Shown here piece after piece: positions 1 to 8,703 of a DNA stretch of 64,000 bases. Position 1 is the first letter of the stretch. The number at the start of each line of letters is the position of its first letter. The translations under genes were made by a program, and so were the position numbers. Location: NCBI GenBank assembly GCA_040119125.1, contig JBEDTR010000004.1, positions 290,875 to 354,874 of the forward strand, in the 5' to 3' direction. This DNA is from Pacificitalea sp040119125 (GTDB taxonomy: Bacteria > Pseudomonadota > Alphaproteobacteria > Rhodobacterales > Rhodobacteraceae). The notes beneath the pieces were generated by a model. The model ran no database searches. It was given only the letters and a program-made list of their open reading frames with translations, and was not told the DNA's origin.

Positions 1-577
1 GCGCGGCCAGCGCCGAAAAGAGCACCGCATTGGCAACGGTCATCCAGCCGTAGAAGCCAAGCGCGGTTCCCGCCAGTCGCGCGCCCATGCCATCGACCAG
101 CGAATAGGATGCGATGAAGCAGCCCGTCGTCAGCGCGAGCGCCGTGGCGTGCCGGTTGCGCTGCCCTTCGCTGCGCCGCACCAGCGCCGTCGAGATGATG
201 CCAAGTCCGATCAGCGCCACCGCGCCCAGTTGCAAGGGCTCCAGCGGCACGCCGAGGATCACCACCGACACCGCCGCGACGATCAGCGGCGCGCTGCCTC
301 GGGCCAGCGGGTAGACTTGGGTCAGATCGCCGGTGCGGTAGGAGGCCAGCAAGAACAGCTGGTAGCCCAGATGCAGCATCACGCCCGCAGCCATCAGGGG
401 ATAGCTGGCGGGATCGGGCGCGGGCACGAAGATCAAAACGGGCACTGCGAAAATGGCCTGTCCCATCACCACGGCGGCCATGGCCAGATGCTTGTCTCGA
501 CCGCCCTTTACCAAGGCGTTCCAGCTGGCATGCAGAAGCGCCGCGAGGATGACGGCCGCAAAAACGGTGACGGACAA
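1..577 (-). CDS. EamA/DMT-family transporter (partial, C-terminus beyond window)
   Basis: Inner-membrane permease of the drug/metabolite transporter superfamily, in which EamA repeats of five helices export or import small metabolites. Reading from a TTG at 577 the frame is open to the window edge for 192 codons. It shows alternating hydrophobic segments, the HASWNALVKG signature typical of the first EamA helix, and a later LGVPLEPLQLGAVALIGLGI stretch. An AGGAG about nine bases upstream supports the TTG start. It lies 93 bp downstream of the class V PLP gene on the same strand, so it could export or import a substrate of that operon. Substrate unknown; the second half is outside the window. 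Confidence 0.75.
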   Translation of the reverse strand, partial: MSVTVFAAVILAALLHASWNALVKGGRDKHLAMAAVVMGQAIFAVPVLIFVPAPDPASYPLMAAGVMLHLGYQLFLLASYRTGDLTQVYPLARGSAPLIVAAVSVVILGVPLEPLQLGAVALIGLGIISTALVRRSEGQRNRHATALALTTGCFIASYSLVDGMGARLAGTALGFYGWMTVANAVLFSALAA

Positions 578-670
578 GGGGGTGCTCCTGCTCGAAACCA
601 CGATGGTTGCGCGTTTTCGCGGGGGGCACAATGCATCCGGTGACGCCCGGCCCCTAGCGGTGCAGCCGCG

Positions 671-2119
671 TCACTGCGCCACGAGCATGTCAGCGCGGGC
701 AGTAAAGATCGCGCGGTCCGGATCGACATCATATTGATCGACGAAGCGCGACGCATCTTGCGACAGGGTCCGCACGCTGTCGAGGATATGCGCCACCTCC
801 GCATCGGTCATCAGCACTGAGAAGTTGAGCCGCACGAAGCCCGGTTTCTTCAACTCGTCCCCGGCGAGGATCTCATCGCGCAGATGGGCGGCGCCCTCAG
901 TGTCATATCCCAGCAGGCGCAGCACATAAGGTCCGGCGCAGGCACAGCCGCCACGGGCCTGAATGCCGAACCGGTCCGACAGCATCTTGGTCACCAGTTG
1001 CTGATGGATGAATCCGCCGCGCGGATCACGGATGCGGAACGAGAAGATCGGCAAGCGCTGCGCATCCGCGTGGCCCAACAGTTCGATGTCCGGCAGGTCG
1101 GACCATGCCGCGATGGCGCGGGCGGTCAGGGCGGCGTTGCGCTGCTCCATCGTCACAGGGCCGATGTGATCCTTGACGATCATCGCCAGCGCGGCACGGA
1201 TGTCGCCAACCACATTCGGGGTGCCTGCTTCCTCGCGGTGTTCGATATCGCCGGCGTAGTCGTGGCCTTGGGAGGTCACAAATCGCACAGTGCCGCCGCC
1301 GGCCCATGTCGGGCGGTCTGTCACCACCGCGTCGCGGCGCACGATGACAATGCCGGAGGCGCCCGGCCCGCCGATGAATTTATGCGGCGACAGCACCACC
1401 GCGTCGATTTCCGCGCCCTCGGACGGGACCATAGCGATGGGCAGGTAGGGGCCGCCGCCCGCGTAATCCCACACCATCAGCGCGCCTGCCTCCTTCACCC
1501 GGCGGGTAAGGGTGGCGACATCTGCGATGATCCCGGTGACGTTGGAGGCGGCAGAGAAGGCGCAGATCACCCGGTCGTAATCGCCCACATCCGCCAGCGC
1601 CGCGTCCAGTTCGGCGCGGTCTGGTCCACCGGCGGCATCTTCGGGCAGTTCGACCACCTGTGCGCCGCATTCGCGCCACGGCAGGATATTGGAGTGATGC
1701 TCATAGGGGCCGAGGATGATCTTGGTCCGGCTCCGGTCCGCCCCCAGCAGCGCCACCAGACGGTTGATCCCCGCCGTCGCGCCGGAGCCCGCGAAAATCG
1801 TGGCGTAGCGGTCATCAGCCCCGCAATGGCGGGCGACGGTGGCGCGGGCATTGCCGCGCAGCCGGGTCATATAGCCGCCGCAGAAGGACGCTTCGGTATG
1901 GCTGTTGGCATAATAGGGCAGCACGCGCTCCAGCACGAAGCGTTCCACATGATGCAGCGCCCGGCCCGAGGCGACGTAATCGGCATAGACCAGCGTTTGC
2001 GGACCGAACGGACCGTCGATCTGCGCGCCCTTGCCGACCAGATCACGGCCAAGCGCCTCCGGGGTGGGCAGGTCGGCGCGAAACAGGTCCAGAAGCGTTT
2101 CGGGGGTCGGTAGGGACAT
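671..2119 (-). CDS. Class V aminotransferase / cysteine desulfurase-like PLP enzyme
   Basis: PLP-dependent fold-type I enzyme, 482 aa, of the class V family (cysteine desulfurases, isopenicillin epimerase-like enzymes). Seen: AGSGATAGIN (cofactor phosphate region), a YEHHSNILPWRE block, YAGGGPYLP, and SPHKF with the likely Schiff-base lysine near residue 235. A C-terminal RGGCACAGPY sits where SufS/CsdB enzymes carry their R-x-G-x-x-C-A active-site cysteine, so C-S or C-Se lyase chemistry is possible but unproven. The ATG has an AGGA ribosome site. It is the penultimate gene of the LysR-headed operon, 12 bp after the M81 gene. A close paralogue lies at 48934-50394. The true substrate cannot be read from sequence. 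Confidence 0.8.
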   Translation of the reverse strand: MSLPTPETLLDLFRADLPTPEALGRDLVGKGAQIDGPFGPQTLVYADYVASGRALHHVERFVLERVLPYYANSHTEASFCGGYMTRLRGNARATVARHCGADDRYATIFAGSGATAGINRLVALLGADRSRTKIILGPYEHHSNILPWRECGAQVVELPEDAAGGPDRAELDAALADVGDYDRVICAFSAASNVTGIIADVATLTRRVKEAGALMVWDYAGGGPYLPIAMVPSEGAEIDAVVLSPHKFIGGPGASGIVIVRRDAVVTDRPTWAGGGTVRFVTSQGHDYAGDIEHREEAGTPNVVGDIRAALAMIVKDHIGPVTMEQRNAALTARAIAAWSDLPDIELLGHADAQRLPIFSFRIRDPRGGFIHQQLVTKMLSDRFGIQARGGCACAGPYVLRLLGYDTEGAAHLRDEILAGDELKKPGFVRLNFSVLMTDAEVAHILDSVRTLSQDASRFVDQYDVDPDRAIFTARADMLVAQ

Positions 2120-2131
2120 GGCGGGTTCCTG

Positions 2132-3574
2132 TCAGGTCTGGGGGGCGTGCGGTGGGGAGGCGGGCGCGGCGGCGTCGGGAAAGGGCGGCGCGCGGCGGGG
2201 CGAGGATAAGCCGCCGCTATCGGTGAGCAGCACGCCACCGCTTGCAATGGGTGTGTAGGAGGCGCGGAAATGGCCGATGGATTTGATGGCAAGCAGGTCG
2301 AGTGATTCCGGGTCAACGCCCATCGCGCGAAACGCCTCCGTGTCATAGGCCTGCACCCGGAGGGAGGAGACCAGCACCCGTGAGCGTCCCAGCGCCAGCA
2401 CCGCGCCCGCGCCGCCGTTCAGCGCCTCGCCGCGCATCATTGCGCCGGAATTGCGGTAGCGGATCGGTTGCAGGCGGTCGACGCGGGCGGGGATCGGCCC
2501 CGTGGGGGTGGGGATGTCCACCGTGCCGCCGACACCTGCGGTTTCGGCGGCGGCGACCAGATCGGGCGCGACGAGGAAGCCGAAGCCGAACGCCACATCG
2601 AGCGCAATCAGGGGCTTCAGCAGCGATGTATCGCCGCCGGTGCCGCCGCCGCCGGGATTGTCGCCCACATCCGCCAGCACGACCCGCCCGCGCGCCAAGG
2701 CGGCGCGCAGCTCCGGCAGCATGCTTTGCGCATCGGGCACGTCGGTCGTCAGTGCGCCCTGCCGGGAGGCGATGGCGCGGCGCATCTGGTCGGCAATGGC
2801 GCTGGGGTCATGATCGGCGGGCGCGGTGATCAGCAGGCTGGTGCCACGATGAGCGGCGCGCGAAAACGGAAAGCCCCCCAGCAGGGTGACATCAGCCACC
2901 GCGCCGGTTTCAAGCTGGTCGGTCAGCGCGGCCAGTTCGGCAAAGGGGCCGGAGGTGGTTTCCTGCCGGGGCATCGGCACTTGCAGGCCCATCCCGACAT
3001 GCCGGGTGGTCAGCCGCTCAGCCGCGAAGGCAAGCTCCACCAGCCGCGCGCCACGGGCGCGGGTGTCGGTATGGGGGTATAGCTTACCACCGATCACGAT
3101 ATCGGCGGCCTCGATCAGCCCCTGACCCGGATTGGCGTGAAAATCGAGCGGCACCGCGATGCGGGTGCCGGGTCCGGTGGCGGCGCGGACGGCGCGGGCG
3201 ATGAGGGCTTCGGGATCGTCCAGCCCTTCGACCAGCAGCGCGCCGTGCAGCAGCAAAAACACATGGCTCAACGGACCTTGGGCCAGGATCGTGTTGAGAC
3301 TGTCGAGAAGCTCCCCCAGCAGGGTATCGAACCCCGCGCGGGTCAGGGGACCGCCGGGCAGGGCGGCGGTGCACAGCCCGATCTGGGGGGTGATCCCGCG
3401 TGCCGCCAGCGCCGACAGCACCCCGCCCATCCAGTTCTCGGTATTCCCAAACGCCGCCGCGACATCTGGCCCGCGCATGTGATGACGGGCCAGAAACTCG
3501 TCCCGCGTGACGGGGCGAGGCGCGATGCAACTGGCCTCATGGAACAGTTGCAGGATGGCGGCGCGGGGCTGCAT
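2132..3574 (-). CDS. M81 family metallopeptidase (MlrC/microcystinase C-like)
   Basis: Zinc hydrolase of the MlrC family, 480 aa, the usual length. MlrC in sphingomonads finishes degradation of linear microcystin; most homologues have no known substrate. Conserved elements are present: FHEASCIAP near residue 11 (family HE motif), LLLHGALLVEGLDDPEA, VPLDFHANPG, KLYPHTD and DNPGGGGTGGDT. No ligand loss is obvious, unlike the neighbouring M19 protein. The ATG shares one base with the upstream M19 stop (TGATG), indicating translational coupling. The operon also holds a monooxygenase and a class V PLP enzyme, so an amide-bonded or peptide-like substrate is a reasonable inference. Confidence 0.82.
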   Translation of the reverse strand: MQPRAAILQLFHEASCIAPRPVTRDEFLARHHMRGPDVAAAFGNTENWMGGVLSALAARGITPQIGLCTAALPGGPLTRAGFDTLLGELLDSLNTILAQGPLSHVFLLLHGALLVEGLDDPEALIARAVRAATGPGTRIAVPLDFHANPGQGLIEAADIVIGGKLYPHTDTRARGARLVELAFAAERLTTRHVGMGLQVPMPRQETTSGPFAELAALTDQLETGAVADVTLLGGFPFSRAAHRGTSLLITAPADHDPSAIADQMRRAIASRQGALTTDVPDAQSMLPELRAALARGRVVLADVGDNPGGGGTGGDTSLLKPLIALDVAFGFGFLVAPDLVAAAETAGVGGTVDIPTPTGPIPARVDRLQPIRYRNSGAMMRGEALNGGAGAVLALGRSRVLVSSLRVQAYDTEAFRAMGVDPESLDLLAIKSIGHFRASYTPIASGGVLLTDSGGLSSPRRAPPFPDAAAPASPPHAPQT

Positions 3575-4563
3575 CAGCCCCAGGTTTCGCCAAACAGGCG
3601 CATCCAGTTGCCGCCGAGGATCTTCTCGATCCGCGCCTCAGACCAGCCGCGCGCCTGCATTTCCGCGGCAAGGTTGGGGAAATCGGCGTTGGTGCGAATG
3701 CCCTCGGGCTTGGTGATCTTGGCGGAGCCGAACTCGGTCAGCGTGCGGCCCGTGCCCTTGTCGCGGTTGGCCCACAGCAGCCATGCGCCGGGGCGCGCGC
3801 GGTTGTGGTTGAAGTCAGTGCCAATGGCGACGTGATCTTCGCCCACCAGATCGAGCGTGTGTTCCATCGCGTCGATGACATCGCGCACACCGGCCTCGTT
3901 GCCCGCGACAAGGCCCGGCGCGAATAGCGAGGTGCCGATGACGCCGCCCTTGTCGGCGCAGGCCTTGAACACCTCATCGGGCTTGTTGCGCGGCACGTCT
4001 TTCAGGGCGCGGGGCAGGCAATGGGTGATTGCCACCGGCTTGGCCGAATGGGCGATGGTATCGAGCGAGGTCTGCACGCCGACATGGCTGAGATCGATGG
4101 TGATGCCGGTCTCGTTCATCGCATTGACGGCCTCGCGGCCAAAGCCGGTCAGACCACTGTCATTTTGCTCAAGATAGCCCGCGCCAAAGAAGTTCTGCGT
4201 GTTGTAGGTCAACTGCATGATGTTGACGCCGAGATCCTTGAAGATCCCGAAATAATCGAGCCGGTCTTCGACGGGGGAGGTGTTCTGCCAGCCAAAGATG
4301 ATACCGACCTTGCCCTCGGTCTTGGCCCTCTCGATATCCGCCAAGGTGCGGATCGGCATGGCGATATCGGCGTTTTCGGCCAGCTTTGCCTTCCACATGA
4401 TGACATAGTCCATGCCGCCGCGAAAATCCTCCCACAGCACGGAGGAGGCGGAGATCGCGGTGACGCCGCCCTGCTGGGCCTCAAGCAGGATGTCGCGGTT
4501 GAAATCGGAGCATTGCAGCGCGTCGATCACCAGCGAACGGGAATGAAGACTTTTGTCGGTCAT
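3574..4563 (-). CDS. M19 (membrane/renal dipeptidase) homologue with altered metal site
   Basis: Dipeptidase-family TIM-barrel protein, 329 aa, no signal peptide, so likely cytoplasmic. C-terminal family features are kept: IDLSHVG and VAITHC (the two later metal histidines) and GTDFNHNRA (the Asp of the substrate pocket). The N-terminal HxD pair that starts the binuclear zinc site of M19 enzymes is absent: the strand reads VIDALQCSDF. The bridging Glu position appears as Gln (GWQNTS). Classical dinuclear catalysis is therefore doubtful; it could use one metal, a different chemistry, or another reaction. The paralogue at 19593-20591 has the same changes. Coupled to the M81 gene downstream and 26 bp after the monooxygenase gene. 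Confidence 0.8.
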   Translation of the reverse strand: MTDKSLHSRSLVIDALQCSDFNRDILLEAQQGGVTAISASSVLWEDFRGGMDYVIMWKAKLAENADIAMPIRTLADIERAKTEGKVGIIFGWQNTSPVEDRLDYFGIFKDLGVNIMQLTYNTQNFFGAGYLEQNDSGLTGFGREAVNAMNETGITIDLSHVGVQTSLDTIAHSAKPVAITHCLPRALKDVPRNKPDEVFKACADKGGVIGTSLFAPGLVAGNEAGVRDVIDAMEHTLDLVGEDHVAIGTDFNHNRARPGAWLLWANRDKGTGRTLTEFGSAKITKPEGIRTNADFPNLAAEMQARGWSEARIEKILGGNWMRLFGETWG

Positions 4564-4589
4564 GGGATGTCCTTGGGGTCAGTCGGGTG

Positions 4590-6020
4590 TCAGGCGGTGG
4601 GGGCGAGGGCGACCGGCGGCCAGATATCCTCGTCCATGTCGGGGGTGTCATAGGCGCGGAACCGGTCCAGATGCTGTGCCGCATCTTCGGCAAAGAACGA
4701 CCGGGTGAGCCCGCTGGCAAGCCGCCGCGCGCCTTCGGTCGCCGAGGGGATGCCGGAGGTGACCTTGCCGTGGCTCGGCACGGCGGCATAGGCGAAACAC
4801 AGCAGCCGCGACAGCGCAGGGCAGGCGCCGGGGGTGTTTTCGGTAAAGGCGAAATCGGGGGCGAGATAGGGATGCGCCGCCAGAACCGGGTTGCGCGCGG
4901 CCTTCTCGGGGCCGACGACATCGCCCCATGTCTGAATATGCGGCGCAACCTGCGCCAGTTCGGCGCGATCCCGCAGCGCAATGCCGAAGCCGGTGGCAAA
5001 GATCGCCACATCGGTTTCGATCACCCCCTGCGGGGTGGTGATACGCAGCCCATCTGGGCGCGCCTCGATCGCCTCGACTGCGGCGCCGGTATGCAGGTGG
5101 GCATGATCGTGCCGGGCGACCCGCGCGACCGAGTGTTTCGGCGGCGGAACAGGGAAGCGGTCGCCTTCGTCCATCAGCTCCCACTTCGCGGTGTCGGGCA
5201 GGCCGACATAGCCCGCCGTCATTCCGCGCGATCCGGTGCCGGTGAATTTGTCGATCACAGGCAGCTTGGGACGCCGCACCAACAGGTCGAGCCGGGCGCA
5301 GCCCGCCTCAAGTGCCGCCGCCGCATTATCCATCGCGGAGGCCCCGGCGCCCACCACGACGACCCGTTTGCCGCGCAAGGTGGCGGGGTCGAACATGTCG
5401 GCGGAATGATAGACACGGCCTTTGGGCAGACCCCGCGCCACGGCGGGCAATTGTGGCGCGCCGAGTGCATCCAGCCCCGTCGCGATGACCACGCGGCGCG
5501 CGAAATGCGTGCCTTTCGTTGTGGTCAGGCGAAACAGCTTATCTACGGGCGTGATGTCGGTGACATCGCAGTCATTCACCACATCCGCGCGGGTCATCCG
5601 GCGATACCAGTTCAGGTAGTCCATCCACATTTCGCGCGGGGCGAGGGTCATGTCGTCCCATGCCTCTTCGCCCCATTGCGCCTCGAACCACGCGCGGAAG
5701 GTCAGTGCGGGCACGCCAAGCGCGGGGCCGGCGGCCTCCTTCACGGTGCGCAGCGTCTCCATTCGGGCATAGGTGACCCACGGCCCTTCGCGGCCCTCGG
5801 GCGCGCGGTCAAAGAGGCGCGTGTTTTCGATCCCCTCCATTGCGAGCGCGGCATGAGCCACCAGACCGCAAAGCCCCGCGCCGATGATCGCCACATCCAG
5901 CACTGCCACGCCATCCGGGCCACGGGTTTCGGGCATCCATGGTTTGGGCGGCAGGTTCAGCAGGGTGAATTGACGGCTGAGATCAGCCTCAAGTGCAGTA
6001 AGGCCGGCAGGTTTGGTCAT
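4590..6020 (-). CDS. FAD/NAD(P)-binding flavin monooxygenase-like oxidoreductase
   Basis: Two-dinucleotide-binding flavoprotein, 476 aa, of the flavin-containing monooxygenase/TrkA-like type. The N-terminal FAD Rossmann motif is AIIGAGLCGL near residue 45, the mid-protein NAD(P)H motif is VVVVGAGASAMD near residue 215, and IFATGFG near the C-terminus matches the ATG segment of FMOs. Such enzymes oxygenate soft heteroatoms (N, S) or perform Baeyer-Villiger reactions. It starts two bases after the LysR stop, so it is cotranscribed with its presumed regulator. In this operon it probably oxidises the imported compound before the hydrolases act; that order is inference. Confidence 0.8.
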   Translation of the reverse strand: MTKPAGLTALEADLSRQFTLLNLPPKPWMPETRGPDGVAVLDVAIIGAGLCGLVAHAALAMEGIENTRLFDRAPEGREGPWVTYARMETLRTVKEAAGPALGVPALTFRAWFEAQWGEEAWDDMTLAPREMWMDYLNWYRRMTRADVVNDCDVTDITPVDKLFRLTTTKGTHFARRVVIATGLDALGAPQLPAVARGLPKGRVYHSADMFDPATLRGKRVVVVGAGASAMDNAAAALEAGCARLDLLVRRPKLPVIDKFTGTGSRGMTAGYVGLPDTAKWELMDEGDRFPVPPPKHSVARVARHDHAHLHTGAAVEAIEARPDGLRITTPQGVIETDVAIFATGFGIALRDRAELAQVAPHIQTWGDVVGPEKAARNPVLAAHPYLAPDFAFTENTPGACPALSRLLCFAYAAVPSHGKVTSGIPSATEGARRLASGLTRSFFAEDAAQHLDRFRAYDTPDMDEDIWPPVALAPTA

Positions 6021-6022
6021 GG

Positions 6023-7009
6023 TCAGGTCCTCAGCATCTGCTCAATCCTTTTGAGCAGCGATGTGTCCAGCGGGTCATGGAATTTGCAGTCGGGAATGGT
6101 GACGCGGCAGGCCGTGCGAAACGCATCGACAAAGCGCATCTGAGAGGGGGCGAAGACGCGGTTGGCCTCGCTCAGCAGACCCCAGTAATAGGGCACATGC
6201 GTTGCCAGCGGCAAAATGGTCACGTCCTGCACCGGAACGCCGTAGGCGGTCACCGGATCGACGATTGCAGCGCCCAGCCCGGAGCGGGCGGTCATGATCG
6301 CGTTCAGGGACGAATTGGTCGACATTTCTTGCGCGGGGGTGATGTGCTGCTCGCCAAGGGCGATGTCGATGGCGTGGCGGATGCGGAACGCGTTGCCGAC
6401 GGTAATCATCCGCGTGTCCGAAAACACCGACAGGGGCATGGGACTGTCGCTATGGGCCTTGGCCAGCGGGCTGTCCGTCGCGACCACCGCGACCAGCCGG
6501 GATTCACAGATGACATGGCGTGCAAGACCCAGATGTTCCATCGGGAAGGCGGCGATGCCCAGATCGGCGGTGCGATTGCGCAGCGCCCGCACGACGTATT
6601 CGGCGTTCATCGTCTGAAGGTTCACCTGATCCGGCAGATCGTCGGCGAGCGCCTCAAGCGCGGGACCGATCAGGCCCCCGGCCATTGCGGGCGTCGCGGC
6701 GATGTCGATGGCGGGCAGGCGGTCTTCGCGGATCGCGTCGGCGTGATCGCGGATCTGGCGCAGGCCGGAAATCAGGCGGTGCACTTCCTCATAGAAGCGC
6801 AGACCCCGGTCGGTGGGCGAGATGCGCGGCCCGTTGCGGTGAAACAGCTGAAAGCCGACATCCGCTTCGAGATCCTTGACCAGTCGCGTCACCGTGGGCT
6901 GGCCAATGCCAAGCTGCCGGGCCGCCCCGGTCATGGAGCCGCAGGACATGGCCGCCTGAAACGCTTCCAGACTGCGGACATCGAAAATCTTATCATTCTC
7001 TCTTGACAT
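6023..7009 (-). CDS. LysR-family transcriptional regulator
   Basis: LysR regulator. The N-terminal winged helix-turn-helix runs through AFQAAMSCGSMTGAARQLGI, then QPTVTRLVKDLE and FHRNGPRISPTDRG, followed by a periplasmic-binding-type effector domain. I chose the ATG at 7009 because it places the helix-turn-helix about ten residues in; ATGs at 7039 and 7069 are also in frame and none has a strong ribosome site. It is the first gene of the minus-strand catabolic operon and diverges from the TRAP transporter gene at 7130, so it likely controls both directions and itself. The effector is presumably the TRAP substrate or a derivative. Confidence 0.88.
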   Translation of the reverse strand: MSRENDKIFDVRSLEAFQAAMSCGSMTGAARQLGIGQPTVTRLVKDLEADVGFQLFHRNGPRISPTDRGLRFYEEVHRLISGLRQIRDHADAIREDRLPAIDIAATPAMAGGLIGPALEALADDLPDQVNLQTMNAEYVVRALRNRTADLGIAAFPMEHLGLARHVICESRLVAVVATDSPLAKAHSDSPMPLSVFSDTRMITVGNAFRIRHAIDIALGEQHITPAQEMSTNSSLNAIMTARSGLGAAIVDPVTAYGVPVQDVTILPLATHVPYYWGLLSEANRVFAPSQMRFVDAFRTACRVTIPDCKFHDPLDTSLLKRIEQMLRT

Positions 7010-7129
7010 AATGGGGTAACTATCATCCAGTTTGAACATAGTAGCAAGCCCAGAATGTCGGGATTGCATGATTGTCGGAATTCACAGGTGACACGCCGTT
7101 CGGTCGCGTCACGCCATAGGAGTAACGCC
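7010..7129. promoter_or_regulatory. Divergent LysR / TRAP control region
   Basis: A gap of about 120 bp separates the LysR start from the TRAP binding-protein start. It is clearly more AT-rich than the flanking genes, as expected for back-to-back promoters with a LysR T-N11-A site. I could not define a single convincing operator, so only the region is reported. Confidence 0.5.
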
Positions 7130-8125
7130 ATGTCCCTTTATACCCGTCTTGCCGGTGCGACCGTGCTTGTCGCCGCAGCTTTCCCGGCCTCGGCCGAAAC
7201 CTGGCGGCTGAGTTCGATGATGACGCCCGATAGTTTCGAGGGGCTGGCCTACCAGAAATTCGCTGATCTCGTCGAAGAATACACCGATGGCGATATCGAC
7301 GTGCGGATCTATCCCAACGAGCAGATCGGCTCGATGGATTCGGTGGTCGAGCAGCTGTCCCAGAACGTCATCCAGCTTGCGCCTTCGGGCATTTCGTTCA
7401 TGTCGCGCTGGGAAGAGGGCATCACCTACGCCGCCGCGCCGTTCCTGTTCGACGATTACGATCACTGGTCGAATTTCGTGAACGGAGAGCTGTTCCAGTC
7501 TTGGCTGGAAACGGTGAAGGAGGAGGCCAATATCTCCATCCTCGGCAATATTCCTGACATGCCGCGCGGGTCGTTCCGCACGCTGCTGTCGGAAACTCCG
7601 GTCGAGACCGCCGACGATATCGAAGGGCTGAAGATCCGCCAGTATCAAAACGACCTCATCATCGACGCATGGACCCATCTGGGTGCCGAAGTGCGGGTGC
7701 TGCCGTGGGGCGAAGTCTATGACGGTGTGAATCGCGGTATCGTCAGTGCCGTGACCTCCCCGGCCGAGGCGATCATGTCGATGCGCTTCTACGAGGTCGC
7801 GCCGAACATCGTGCGCACGGATGAATACCCGCAGGCGGTGTCGTGGATGATGAACGCCGATGCGTGGGACGCGCTGAGCGCTGAGCAGCAGGACGCGATG
7901 AGCCGCGCCCATGCCGAAGCCGCCGCCTATGGCCGCGAGTTGCTGGACGAAGCGTCGGCCACGCTGCAAGCCGATCTTGAGGCTGAGGAGGGCGTGAACG
8001 TCAATTTCGATTTCGACAGCGCGCCGCTGGTTGCCAAGATGCAGGAATTCTACAGCGAACGCGAAGCGGCGGGCGAATTGCCCGAGGGTCTGGTCGCCGC
8101 AGTCGACGCCGCCCGGACCGAGTGA
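7130..8125 (+). CDS. dctP: TRAP transporter solute-binding protein, DctP family
   Basis: Periplasmic binding protein of a tripartite ATP-independent transporter, about 331 aa. A Sec signal peptide is visible (MSLYTRLAGATVLVAAAFPA, cleavage after ASA). The body carries the DctP pattern: EYTDGDIDVRIYPNEQIGS, then a KIRQYQND segment with the conserved arginine region that salt-bridges carboxylate ligands. The ATG at 7130 was chosen over an in-frame upstream codon because it begins the signal peptide and has a TAGGAG site. First gene of a TRAP operon; the ligand is likely an organic or amino acid anion and is not readable from sequence. Confidence 0.9.
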   Translation: MSLYTRLAGATVLVAAAFPASAETWRLSSMMTPDSFEGLAYQKFADLVEEYTDGDIDVRIYPNEQIGSMDSVVEQLSQNVIQLAPSGISFMSRWEEGITYAAAPFLFDDYDHWSNFVNGELFQSWLETVKEEANISILGNIPDMPRGSFRTLLSETPVETADDIEGLKIRQYQNDLIIDAWTHLGAEVRVLPWGEVYDGVNRGIVSAVTSPAEAIMSMRFYEVAPNIVRTDEYPQAVSWMMNADAWDALSAEQQDAMSRAHAEAAAYGRELLDEASATLQADLEAEEGVNVNFDFDSAPLVAKMQEFYSEREAAGELPEGLVAAVDAARTE

Positions 8126-8130
8126 GCTGA

Positions 8131-8703
8131 ATGCCGCAGACACCCCGCCCTGATGAGGCCATGACCGGTCCACCGCGACCGGTCCGGCATCTGCACCGCC
8201 TGCTCGACGGGGTTTCCGTCGGTTTCAAGGTGGCAATTACCTTGTGCCTTGCCGTGATGGTGGCGTTGAACCTGTTCAACGTCATCTCTCGGTCGGTGCT
8301 GGGGGTGGCCTATGGCTGGATCTTCAGCTGGACGATGCTGCTGTTCGTCTGGATGTTGTTGCTGGGGCTGTTTGTGTTTATTCGCGACCGCCGCGATGTG
8401 GTGGTCGACGTGTTCATGACGCGCCTGCCGGGGATGCCCCGGCGGGTGGCGGGGCTGTTCGCCTGTGCCGTGGGGATCGCCGTGATGCTGGCGATCCTGC
8501 GCGGCGCGCCGACCCTGCTGAGCCTGCAAACGGCGCCGATGGATTCCATCGATCTGCCGATCTATGTGCGGTCGCTGCCGCTATTCGTATCGGCTGTGCT
8601 GGTCCTGTTGCATTTCCTGCTGGATTTCGTGGCCATCGCCTGTGGCTGGTCGCAGGCCTTTGTGCGCCCCGATGAGCCGGCAGAAGTGGGAGCCGTCGAA
8701 TGA
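8131..8703 (+). CDS. dctQ: TRAP transporter small permease, DctQ family
   Basis: Small membrane subunit of the TRAP transporter, 190 aa with four predicted helices: VAITLCLAVMVALNLFNVIS, the WTMLLFVWMLLLGLFVF helix, VAGLFACAVGIAVMLAIL, and LFVSAVLVLLHFLLDFVAIA. The motif NVISRSVLG resembles the conserved N/R region of DctQ proteins. It follows the binding protein by five bases and overlaps the large permease start by four (ATGA). An in-frame ATG at 8161 preceded by GATGAGG is an alternative start. Confidence 0.88.
   Translation: MPQTPRPDEAMTGPPRPVRHLHRLLDGVSVGFKVAITLCLAVMVALNLFNVISRSVLGVAYGWIFSWTMLLFVWMLLLGLFVFIRDRRDVVVDVFMTRLPGMPRRVAGLFACAVGIAVMLAILRGAPTLLSLQTAPMDSIDLPIYVRSLPLFVSAVLVLLHFLLDFVAIACGWSQAFVRPDEPAEVGAVE

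Noticed and set aside
4587..6143. Open frame of 518 codons on the plus strand
   Set aside because: It lies opposite the monooxygenase gene, which has family motifs and a ribosome site. Long antisense frames are expected in GC-rich coding DNA. Similar frames at 12165-13925, 14026-15387 and 45007-46536 were rejected for the same reason.
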